Shown here: positions 1 to 6,843 of the stretch, in pieces
Layout of the letters: every line of letters starts with the position of its first letter
How positions within the stretch are numbered: the stretch's first letter is position 1
DNA from: Paenibacillus taiwanensis DSM 18679
GTDB lineage: Bacteria; Bacillota; Bacilli; Paenibacillales; Paenibacillaceae
Assembly: GCF_000425125.1 (NCBI RefSeq)
Contig: NZ_AULE01000031.1
Span: 124,001 to 188,000 of the forward strand
Reading direction: 5' to 3'
Length of the DNA stretch: 64,000 bases
Translations under genes and position numbers: made by a program
Notes under the pieces: generated by a model
The model's input: the letters and a program-made list of their open reading frames with translations, nothing else
What the model was told of the DNA's origin: nothing
The model's database searches: none

Positions 1-337
1 GATAAACGTGCATCTTGCCAACACACTGTGTATGATAGCCTGCCTTAGCCAATTCACCAGGAAGTGTCGTGTCATAATTCCACGGGACACCATCCTGATA
101 ACCTACACGACCATGCTTGCGCTGACTTTGGCCTGTAAATATGGCCGCGCGTGCAGGCACACAAGTTGGTGTAGCCGAATATGCACGATCAAATCGGACA
201 CCTGTACGTGCCAGCTCATCCAGATTCGGCGTTTCTACGACCGAATGGCGAGCTATACTAAGACAGTCAAAGCGCATTTGGTCAACCGTGATCAGCAGCA
301 CATTGGGGCGCTGTGAGCTGTCGCTTGAAGTTGTCAT
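1..337 (-). CDS. Sulfatase family hydrolase, N-terminal part (runs off left edge)
   Basis: Reading the minus strand from an ATG at 337 gives an open frame that continues past the window edge. An AGGGGATAAGAG ribosome site lies just upstream. The protein starts with the N-terminal alkaline-phosphatase-fold sequence NVLLITVDQMRFDCL (metal-ligand Asp near residue 19) and carries the sulfatase core C-x-P-x-R as CVPAR at residues 59-63, followed by AAIFTGQ. Cys59 is the residue that would be oxidised to formylglycine. Only about 112 residues are visible, roughly a quarter of a normal sulfatase. No signal peptide is seen at this start, so a cytoplasmic enzyme is likely. A formylglycine-generating enzyme lies 3 kb away, which supports a true sulfatase over a phosphodiesterase of the same fold. 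Substrate unknown. Confidence 0.85.
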   Translation of the reverse strand, partial: MTTSSDSSQRPNVLLITVDQMRFDCLSIARHSVVETPNLDELARTGVRFDRAYSATPTCVPARAAIFTGQSQRKHGRVGYQDGVPWNYDTTLPGELAKAGYHTQCVGKMHVY

Positions 338-395
338 CTCTTATCCCCCTGTCCTCATTACACTACTATTATCTTTATTTAACACCCAATTTGAA

Positions 396-411
396 ATTAA
401 GTAAACTTATT
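396..411. promoter_or_regulatory. Inverted repeat A, candidate operator
   Basis: ATTAAGT-aa-ACTTATT is a near-perfect inverted repeat with one mismatch, preceded by GAA. The same GAAATTAAGT word starts the second repeat at 489. It lies in the divergent intergenic region between the sulfatase and the CHR-transporter genes. The ROK repressor-type protein encoded nearby is the obvious candidate ligand; this is inference. Confidence 0.4.
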
Positions 412-421
412 AAGCTCTATT

Positions 422-449
422 TTGACACCAAATTAGATTTATCCACAAT
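422..449 (+). promoter_or_regulatory. Candidate sigma-A promoter for the CHR/ROK/FGE operon
   Basis: TTGACA at 422-427 is a perfect -35 box. With a 16-bp spacer it faces CACAAT (4 of 6 matches to TATAAT). It lies between inverted repeats A and B, which would suit repression by a protein bound on both sides. The -10 is weak, so the exact start is uncertain. Confidence 0.35.
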
Positions 450-488
450 AAAACAACCTATTTCACAAATAGTTTATATCATTATGAA

Positions 489-509
489 ATTAAGTGAGGT
501 ATACTTAAT
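489..509. promoter_or_regulatory. Inverted repeat B, candidate operator
   Basis: ATTAAGT-gaggtat-ACTTAAT is a perfect 7-bp inverted repeat with a 7-bp centre, 93 bp (about nine helical turns) from repeat A. It lies 60 bp upstream of the first CHR gene start. A matching pair on the same helix face is typical of sites used for looping by dimeric or tetrameric repressors; that reading is inference. Confidence 0.45.
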
Positions 510-568
510 GTACAACTTTAACTTTGATTTAGCTCTCGTCACTATTTAACAGGAAAGAAGGGTACGCT

Positions 569-1213
569 ATGTCAGAACCATCTACCCCTCCAATTTCCAA
601 GTTGCTGCTTTGCATCCCTTTATTTATTACTTTTTTGAAAATTGGGCCAACAACTTTCGGTGGAGGCTACGCTATTCTGCCGATTATTGATAAGGAAATC
701 ACAGGACGCCGCCAATGGCTGCGAGAAGATGAAATGAGCGAGATCACAGCCCTGTCGGCTGCTGCCCCTGGAGGCATTGGCATTAATGTCGCTTCCTTAG
801 TTGGTTACCGTATCGCTGGCCTACCTGGACTGCTCGTTTCAGTTATCGGTATCTCTTTACCGACGATCGCTATCATGCTGATGATGTGTCTTGGTGCAGC
901 CCACTATAGCCACTATCCATGGGTGCAGGCAGCACTTATAGGTATCAAACCTACCGTTATTGCGCTGATCGCCTATGCCGCCATCCGAATGGGACGTCAA
1001 ACACTCAACAACATGCTTGCTTGGATCTTGGTAGCTATATGCTTTTTATTGCTGTTGCTTACAGCCATTAATCCGTTAATTATTCTTCTGCTCGGTTCGT
1101 TAGTTGGGCTAAGCGCAGCGTACATGCGTAATCGTTTTTTGAGACGCCATTCTACTAAAAAACATCAATTAAAAGATCATAATACGTATCACTCCTCCTC
1201 ATCTGCTCGCTGA
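569..1213 (+). CDS. Chromate transporter (CHR) family protein, first single-domain subunit
   Basis: The 214-residue membrane protein carries the CHR-domain signature near the N-terminus (GPTTFGGGYAILP) and a second conserved block AAAPGGIGINVASLVGYR. About five to six hydrophobic segments follow, ending in a basic tail. CHR proteins move oxyanions such as chromate, and some are thought to handle sulfate. This is the short, single-domain type, which normally works as a pair with a second short subunit; that partner follows at 1375. The start is supported by an AGAAGGG ribosome site. Its place between a sulfatase and a formylglycine-generating enzyme suggests sulfate handling rather than chromate defence, which is inference. 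Confidence 0.85.
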   Translation: MSEPSTPPISKLLLCIPLFITFLKIGPTTFGGGYAILPIIDKEITGRRQWLREDEMSEITALSAAAPGGIGINVASLVGYRIAGLPGLLVSVIGISLPTIAIMLMMCLGAAHYSHYPWVQAALIGIKPTVIALIAYAAIRMGRQTLNNMLAWILVAICFLLLLLTAINPLIILLLGSLVGLSAAYMRNRFLRRHSTKKHQLKDHNTYHSSSSAR

Positions 1214-1374
1214 GCTATGTTTCCTTCATGGATAATCTTAAATACGCCTGTGCATTCTCAAACAACATATGAGCTGTTGAATTATTACACAGAAGGACGG
1301 CGTAGTCAGCAATGTCAAGCGTGTATCAATTATTGACGGGCGATCACAGCAGAATAAAGGAAGAAGGCCTTGCT

Positions 1375-1911
1375 ATGTTATGGAGCTTATTTTGGACCTT
1401 TTTAAAATTGGGCTTTGTCTCGTTCGGCGGCGGCTATGCGATGCTGCCTGTCATTGAATATGAAGCTGCTGTCCACCACTGGATGTCAGCTCAACAATAT
1501 ACGGAAGCCGTCGCACTTGCCGGCATGGCTCCCGGACCTGTAGCGATGAACATCGCTGTATATGTAGGCTTTACAGCTGCCGGATGGTTTGGCAGTCTCG
1601 TTGCCTCACTTGGTATTATTTTGCCATCCGTTATGATCATGTTTTTGGTTGCCACTATTTTCTATCGAATGTATGATAATCAATGGGTGCAAGCTGCACT
1701 TGGCGGTATGAAGCCAGCTGTGATCGCACTTGTGGCGTACGCGGCCGTTAATATGGCGATGCATTCCGAGATTGTCCAAGGTTATTCCATTCGCACTTAT
1801 GCTAGTATCGTCATATTTGCACTTTCCTTGCTCGGTCTAGTGAAATTCAGAATGCATCCTATAACCGTCATCCTATTATCAGGAATAGTGGGGATTGCTA
1901 TATATGCTTAA
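1375..1911 (+). CDS. Chromate transporter (CHR) family protein, second single-domain subunit
   Basis: The 178-residue partner has the matching block LGFVSFGGGYAMLPVIEYE and MAPGPVAMNIAVYVGF, plus about five hydrophobic helices, the usual size of a short CHR subunit. The ATG at 1375 is preferred over the ATG at 1312 because an AGAAGG site sits seven bases before it. The 160 bp between the two CHR genes holds no other gene. Its stop overlaps the start of the ROK regulator by eight bases, so the genes are translated as one operon. In paired CHR systems the two subunits insert in opposite orientation; whether that holds here is not visible. Confidence 0.85.
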   Translation: MLWSLFWTFLKLGFVSFGGGYAMLPVIEYEAAVHHWMSAQQYTEAVALAGMAPGPVAMNIAVYVGFTAAGWFGSLVASLGIILPSVMIMFLVATIFYRMYDNQWVQAALGGMKPAVIALVAYAAVNMAMHSEIVQGYSIRTYASIVIFALSLLGLVKFRMHPITVILLSGIVGIAIYA

Positions 1912-3130
1912 TGGACCAACCCGTCGAATCGAACTTGCGGAACGACTGCCTTCTCCTAAGGCCAAAGAATTGTTCCACCGGATAAGACGTAAACATGAAA
2001 TTGCTAAAAATGATCTACTTGCTGACAGCGGCTTAACGGTTAGCACGCTAACTCGTGTATTAGAAGAACTTGTCACGCTGGGACTGATTGAAGAGAGTGG
2101 TTTCGGCGCTTCTACAGGTGGAAGACGCCCCATTTTATATCGGGTCCGTGCTGATTATGGATACAGTCTCGGGTTGGATATTTCACGTGTCAGCTCTCGC
2201 CTCGTGCTGCTTGATCTGGCTGGAAACAAGCTGGATACGTGCGTCTGGGAGATGAATGAGGACACGACGCCCGAGAAATTGATTCAAGAGGTAGTTAAAC
2301 AAATTAAGGTCTGGATAGACGAGCATCAACTCAAGACCGAGCATGTGATTGGTCTTGGTGTAGGAGCTGTTGGCCCGCTTCATCGGTTCAAAGGCGTCAT
2401 CGAAGAACCAGAATGGTTTGCCGCTCCTGGCTGGAAGCATGTTCCGATCGTTAAAGAATTGGAGCGCGAACTTTGCTTTCCTGTCTTGTTAGACAATGGA
2501 GCAAACGCAGCCATTATCGCTGAATCTTGGGCAAATCGGGCCAAAAATGTACAGCATATGCTGTATGTCCACGCAGGCATTGGTCTGCGCTCTGCCATGA
2601 TGTCGGACGGTAAATTAATCTACGGCGCTGTGGACATGGAAGGATCACTTGGCCAGATGATTATTCAAGCTGATGGCATTCCTTTCCGCACACCAGAGGG
2701 GAATTATGGCTGTCTTGATTCATACGCAACCATTTATGCCATTGAGCGCGAAATGAATGCCCATATTCGCATGGGGCGACAAAGCTGCTTGCAACAAATG
2801 CTGCGCCGCGACGAGCCTGTACAATTTCGCCATGTTATGGAGGCGCTGCGGCTTAGTGATCCGCTTACAACTGAAATTGTCACCCAAGCTGCAACTTACT
2901 TTGGCATCGGGTTAGCCAATTTGCTGAATGTGTTACATCCAGAGAAAGTCGTGCTCGGCGGACCTTTAATGACCTCACATGATTTATTTTTTTATACGGC
3001 TACACAGACCGCCATACGCAAAACCTATCATTACCCGAATTATCAGGTCGTGTTCAGCAAAGGAAGTTATGGTGAGGAAGCATTAGCTGTAGGTGCTGCG
3101 CTAATCGTTATCGACAAATTAACAGAGTAG
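1904..3130 (+). CDS. ROK family transcriptional regulator
   Basis: This 408-residue protein starts with a winged helix-turn-helix (about residues 20-85: AKNDLLADSGLTVSTLTRVL, then a wing with GGRRP), followed by the ROK sugar-kinase-like fold with GLDISRVSSRLVLLDLAG and LGVGAVGP. The usual ROK zinc motif CxCGxxGC is reduced to GNYGC, so sugar phosphorylation is unlikely and a sugar- or glycan-sensing repressor role is more plausible. The ATG at 1904 has a GTGGGGA site and overlaps the upstream CHR gene. It probably controls the divergent sulfatase and this operon through the paired inverted repeats at 396-509. Confidence 0.88.
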   Translation: MLNGPTRRIELAERLPSPKAKELFHRIRRKHEIAKNDLLADSGLTVSTLTRVLEELVTLGLIEESGFGASTGGRRPILYRVRADYGYSLGLDISRVSSRLVLLDLAGNKLDTCVWEMNEDTTPEKLIQEVVKQIKVWIDEHQLKTEHVIGLGVGAVGPLHRFKGVIEEPEWFAAPGWKHVPIVKELERELCFPVLLDNGANAAIIAESWANRAKNVQHMLYVHAGIGLRSAMMSDGKLIYGAVDMEGSLGQMIIQADGIPFRTPEGNYGCLDSYATIYAIEREMNAHIRMGRQSCLQQMLRRDEPVQFRHVMEALRLSDPLTTEIVTQAATYFGIGLANLLNVLHPEKVVLGGPLMTSHDLFFYTATQTAIRKTYHYPNYQVVFSKGSYGEEALAVGAALIVIDKLTE

Positions 3131-3210
3131 TACAGCAATTCCTGCTCGACACAAGCTCTCTTCAGTTGCGATACGTATTAGAGAACTGAAACGGGAAGGA
3201 GGTAGTTCCT

Positions 3211-4224
3211 TTGGATCGTCAAACAGGATCAAAAGCAGCCAAAAGACCGACACCATCGGCTTGCTGCTCATCGACTCGTGCAGCAATATCCAATATACAA
3301 GTGCCCTGCGGTATCACATCTCCAGAGCAACCGCTTGTTGTTGAGCAAGCGGTTATGCCTGTTCCAGTTGAGCGTTGGCCCATTGTACCTGCGGGCAACT
3401 ATTGGCTCGGAACAGATGGAGACGAAGGCTTTATAGCAGATGCCGAGGGGCCTGCGCGCGAGGTTGCAGTTGCAAGCTTCCGAATCTCACCCTATGCAGT
3501 CACCAATCAGGAGTATGCTGCTTTTGTGAACACCACAGGGTATGTAACGGAGAGCGAGCGATTTGGTTGGTCGTACGTCTTCCATCTGCTGCTCCCCTCT
3601 CTTGAACAGGCCAACATCATCGGCACGCCACCACAAACCCCTTGGTGGCTGGCTGTAGAAGGCGCCTATTGGAAGCAGCCAGAAGGACCAGGAAGTGAGA
3701 TCGTCTCCCGAATGGATCATCCTGTCGTTCATATATCCTGGAACGATGCCACAGCGTATTGCCGCTGGGCCGGTGTACGCTTGCCTACGGAAATCGAATG
3801 GGAAACAGCAGCAAGAGGCGGGCTCCGAGGAAAGCGTTATCCGTGGGGAGACGTGCTGCGGCAAGACGGAGAGCACCAATGCAACATTTGGCAAGGTGTA
3901 TTCCCAACCCTTAACCATGCAAGCGACGGTTATGCAGGAACTTGCCCTGTTCATACGTATAAACCTAATGGCTACGGACTCTATAATATGTCTGGAAACG
4001 TATGGGAGTGGTGTTCGGATTGGTTCACTTCCAATCCAATGCACCGTGGGTCGAGCGAACGACCAAATGGCCCAGCCCACGGAACCAGCCGCTTAATGAA
4101 AGGCGGCTCTTATTTGTGTCATCAATCCTACTGCAACCGTTACCGTGTTGCCGCACGCAGCAGCAATACGCCAGATAGCTCTAGCGGAAATATCGGCTTC
4201 CGTGTCGCCGTCGATTTACTATAG
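3211..4224 (+). CDS. Formylglycine-generating enzyme (SUMF1/FGE family)
   Basis: The enzyme converts the sulfatase active-site cysteine to formylglycine using oxygen and copper. The C-terminal block GGSYLCHQSYCNRYRVAARS carries both catalytic cysteines, Cys303 and Cys308, with the C-x4-C spacing of characterised aerobic FGEs. NTPDSSSGNIGFR follows, as in the human protein. Earlier FGE-sulfatase landmarks are VTNQEYAAFV, HISWNDATAYCRWAG and NMSGNVWEWC. The start is TTG at 3211 with a strong AAGGAGG seven bases upstream. The first 50 residues are a low-complexity extension. It is the last gene of the CHR-ROK-FGE operon, and its expected client is the divergent sulfatase. Confidence 0.93.
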   Translation: MDRQTGSKAAKRPTPSACCSSTRAAISNIQVPCGITSPEQPLVVEQAVMPVPVERWPIVPAGNYWLGTDGDEGFIADAEGPAREVAVASFRISPYAVTNQEYAAFVNTTGYVTESERFGWSYVFHLLLPSLEQANIIGTPPQTPWWLAVEGAYWKQPEGPGSEIVSRMDHPVVHISWNDATAYCRWAGVRLPTEIEWETAARGGLRGKRYPWGDVLRQDGEHQCNIWQGVFPTLNHASDGYAGTCPVHTYKPNGYGLYNMSGNVWEWCSDWFTSNPMHRGSSERPNGPAHGTSRLMKGGSYLCHQSYCNRYRVAARSSNTPDSSSGNIGFRVAVDLL

Positions 4225-4262
4225 TCAAAATGATAGTGATACCAAGCATCTAGCTGTCAGCA

Positions 4263-4411
4263 AGGAATGAACGTGTATGTGGAAGGCTCTCACAACATAG
4301 CAGGTTTCTACGTTGTGAGTGAGCATTCCTACACGAATGTACCTATAAAGCAAATGGGTATCGGAAATTAAGAAGCGACTTCTCCCCGGTACAATTCCAG
4401 GTAGAAGTCGC
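4263..4411. repeat. Three nested or adjacent hairpins in the gap after the FGE gene
   Basis: The 275-bp gap 4225-4499 has no convincing gene. It holds an outer repeat AGGAATG (4263) / CATTCCT (4324), an inner repeat CTCACAAC (4289) / GTTGTGAG (4312), and a separate perfect 9-bp repeat GCGACTTCT (4375) / AGAAGTCGC (4403). None is followed by a clear T-run, so these are not classic terminators. They sit between convergent genes. Confidence 0.4.
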
Positions 4412-4499
4412 AATATGTAGCCTCTTGCTATTGCCCACTTAAAAAATGGGATCAAATCGTCGTTCACTTAGCGCGTAGTGAACACAATAGAATTCACCC

Positions 4500-5198
4500 T
4501 TATCCAAAAAAAATATCCTCTAATGTGACTTGCTTAGGAACCACTTTATAAATATCGATCTCTCTTTTGGCTAAAGCATGCACCATTCGTGGAATGTGAT
4601 CCTCACTAGAGACAGAGCAAGTCAGCTCTGACCCTTCAATCGCCAAATCTGTACAGTACGGGGACAACTCTTGCTGTATACTTTGTACATGCTCGTCTAA
4701 AATCGGCCCAATCTTCAAAGACAACTCAATGTGCTGTCGGTATTGACTCTTTAGTTCCTCCATTGAACCGTACTTTGTAATTAACCCCTGTTCCATAATA
4801 ACGATACGTGAGCACAGCTTCTCTACTTCATGGAGATTATGTGATGTTAAAAAGATCGTCTTCTGCTGAGCGTGAAGCTCTTGAATTAGCTGTTGAATCT
4901 CAACAACAGATTCCGGGTCCAAACCCGACGTCGGTTCATCCAGAAAAATCAGTTCGGGGTCCCCAATTAAAGCTTGTGCAATGCCCAGCTTCTTTTTCAT
5001 TCCAAAGGAAAAACCTTTTACTTTTTTGCGTTCATGACCACTCAGCCCCACGCGCTCTAACAGGTGGACAAGCTGATCTGGTTTTATTTTGGCATGCTTT
5101 AATTCAGAGAAAAAGATCATGTGATTAAGCGCAGTCATCTCATAATAGTAATTGGCGGCGTCAGGCATAACTCCAATCTGATTCTTGATCCTGTCCAA
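4500..5198 (-). pseudogene. ABC transporter ATPase, 5'-truncated
   Basis: The frame encodes the second half of an ABC ATPase: IGVMPDAANYYYEMTALNH, then signature-like KGFSFGMKKKLGIAQALIG, Walker B LIFLDEPTSGLDP and H-loop TSHNLHEVEKLC, with a normal C-terminal domain. The first 65-75 residues, including Walker A, are missing. The frame opens at a TTG just after a stop. Immediately upstream lies an N-terminal permease fragment, so an internal deletion probably removed the permease C-terminus and the ATPase N-terminus together. Without Walker A the protein cannot bind ATP normally, so I call it a remnant. Confidence 0.8.
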
Positions 5199-5427
5199 TG
5201 TTTAACACATCATGAGAGAGTGTCAGCACAAATAAAAATCCAAATATAGTCGTTAAAAATCGGATACCTGATACGTATGGATTTGAATTTTCATTCAAAA
5301 AGAGGGTAGGGTTACTCTTTACGAAGTTAGATATGGAAAAAGCAAAAACGACAAATAAAAGCACAATCGCAACTGACTTGAAGCTTTTAAATAAGGATAA
5401 AAATTCACGTTTGGCAATCGTATACAT
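5161..5427 (-). pseudogene. ABC-2 permease N-terminal fragment
   Basis: The frame starts MYTIAKREFLSLFKSFKSV, a typical first segment of an ABC-2 type permease, followed by two hydrophobic helices. It loses permease character after FLFVLTLSHDV, near 5200, where the DNA becomes the ATPase remnant in another frame. The 88-residue product is about a third of a normal permease. The join near 5200 marks a deletion end point. Confidence 0.7.
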
Positions 5428-5448
5428 CTCTAGTCCACCACGCTAAGC

Positions 5449-5613
5449 TTATTTTTCTTTACTAATCGATTGTGCGGCTTTTTTCTTTTTGTTATTCGTA
5501 AAAACGAGCACTAATCCTAGCACCAGTACAGCTACAAAAATATAATGATACGGCGGACTAGAACGAAAAATAACATACCCGATAAGTCCTATGACAAGCA
5601 GAAGATGCGGCAT
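5449..5613 (-). CDS. Small hydrophobic protein (54 aa)
   Basis: The ATG at 5613 is preceded by a GAGGGAA ribosome site. The product has two hydrophobic stretches (PHLLLVIGLIGYVIF and YIFVAVLVLGLVLVF) and a lysine-rich tail (TNNKKKKAAQS). It ends 21 bases before the permease fragment and starts 9 bases after the next small ORF, so the three look like one operon. Family not recognised; small membrane partners of this kind occur next to ABC-2 exporters. Confidence 0.5.
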   Translation of the reverse strand: MPHLLLVIGLIGYVIFRSSPPYHYIFVAVLVLGLVLVFTNNKKKKAAQSISKEK

Positions 5614-5622
5614 TGGGTTCCC

Positions 5623-5775
5623 TCATTTCAATTGATTTGAGTTAGCATACCAACCAAGGAGTACAACAATTAATGATCCGATTAACAAATCTAATCTAAG
5701 AAATAATACTAACGCCACCATGCAACAAACACTGTATAAGCCAATTAGCTTAAATCTCTCCATCTTGGTATACAT
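5623..5775 (-). CDS. Very small membrane protein (about 50 aa)
   Basis: Reading from an ATG at 5775 (alternative ATG at 5763) gives MYTKMERFKLIGLYS followed by two hydrophobic segments ending NSNQLK. The ribosome site is weak. It is kept because it is tightly packed with the next small membrane ORF and the ABC remnant. Family unknown; it may be part of the same decayed export or immunity cassette. Confidence 0.35.
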   Translation of the reverse strand: MYTKMERFKLIGLYSVCCMVALVLFLRLDLLIGSLIVVLLGWYANSNQLK

Positions 5776-6200
5776 TAATCCAAAACACAAATAATATGCC
5801 GTAGCTCTGCGTTCCCCCTCTTTCCACCTTTGCCGGCACAGGGAAAAAGACGTAAGAGCGAGTGCTTCGAAAATATATGGTTATTTCTGACGTAGGTACT
5901 TAGTTGAGAGCTGACGGATGTTTCCTGCGTGAGGTGTGAGGTCATTGCGGATACATGAGATAGATTAGCTGCCAGATTGCTTATTTGAATTATAAAAATA
6001 GAGACAGTAGATTTTTTTGCAACTAACAGCTTGTTTGTAACGAAATGATTTAGAGGACTTATCGACTTCAAAAAGAAAATTGTTATATTTTACAATTTCA
6101 TTAATATAATATAATATAATACTAATAATATAAATAGCAAACACAAGCAACAAAGACGACCCACCCTCTAAGCGGATCAATAGGGCAGACCGTCCTTGCT
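5776..6200. other. AT-rich gap with no convincing gene
   Basis: The frames here lack ribosome sites and family features. The stretch contains a short tandem ATAAT run near 6103-6120. It lies between def and the decayed ABC cluster and is probably degraded intergenic DNA or the promoter region of the small-ORF operon. Confidence 0.5.
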
Positions 6201-6731
6201 TTATTTCAAATGACAAACATTTTGATTTGCAAGCTCAATCACTTTTAGCAATGAAATACGTGCATGCGATGACTCGTGAACCAAATAATCACTCTCCATC
6301 CGATCGATAAACAAAACACCGTCCAAATGATCCAACTCATGCTGCATACAAGTGGCCAGAAAACCATTCGCTTCAACAGTCACTTCTTCTAATTGGCGAT
6401 TCATCATCCTTACTTTTATCCGTTCAAAACGCTTCACTAACCCATAATATCCTGGATAGGACAAACACCCCTCCATACCTTCCTGTTCTCCATCAGCATC
6501 TACAATCTCCGGGTTTATTAACTCCCAAAATCCTTCGCCTACATCCAGCACAACAGCACGACGCAGCAGTCCGATCTGTGGTGCCGCGAGCCCCGCCCGA
6601 CCGCGATCTGCATACAAAGTCTCTTTCAAATCTCCCAGCATCGTGAGGATGCGTGGTGTCATCTCTGTAATAGGCTTGCATTTCTTACGCAGCAACGGAT
6701 CACCAAATGGCAATATCGTTCGTATAGTCAT
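6201..6731 (-). CDS. def: Peptide deformylase
   Basis: Removes the N-formyl group from nascent proteins. The three hallmark motifs are present in order: GRAGLAAPQIG (canonical GxGLAAPQ, with Ala for the usual second-position residue), EGCLSYPG with the metal-binding Cys, and QHELDHLDG with the two His ligands and catalytic Glu. The ATG at 6731 is chosen because AAAGGAG lies nine bases before it; an in-frame TTG at 6740 would abut the ribosome site. The length of 176 residues fits the Bacillus-type family. It stands alone here, not beside fmt or the priA cluster, so it may be a second copy. Confidence 0.95.
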   Translation of the reverse strand: MTIRTILPFGDPLLRKKCKPITEMTPRILTMLGDLKETLYADRGRAGLAAPQIGLLRRAVVLDVGEGFWELINPEIVDADGEQEGMEGCLSYPGYYGLVKRFERIKVRMMNRQLEEVTVEANGFLATCMQHELDHLDGVLFIDRMESDYLVHESSHARISLLKVIELANQNVCHLK

Positions 6732-6791
6732 TCTCTCCAACTCCTTTGTTTACCTATATACATATAAACCCCTCTGTATACTAAAATATAC

Positions 6792-6819
6792 AAAAACGGG
6801 CCGCTTGAACAGCAGCCCG
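6792..6819 (-). terminator. Rho-independent terminator of the GH85 gene
   Basis: On the minus strand CGGGC pairs with GCCCG, with inner GCT/AGC pairs, and the hairpin is followed by TTTTTG. It lies 25 bases after the endoglycosidase stop. Confidence 0.8.
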
Positions 6820-6843
6820 CTTCTTCATTCCGTTCATTCAGAA

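Noticed and set aside
8-404. Plus-strand frames at the left edge
   Set aside because: They are antisense to the sulfatase reading frame, which carries recognisable motifs and a ribosome site on the minus strand.
3487-4080. 197-residue minus-strand frame inside the FGE gene
   Set aside because: Antisense shadow of a gene with intact catalytic motifs.
4225-4467. 80-residue minus-strand frame after the FGE gene
   Set aside because: No ribosome site and no protein features; the sequence is dominated by hairpins.
5775-6216. Two overlapping minus-strand frames of 98 and 83 residues
   Set aside because: Composition follows the AT-rich DNA, there is no ribosome site, and one overlaps the end of def.
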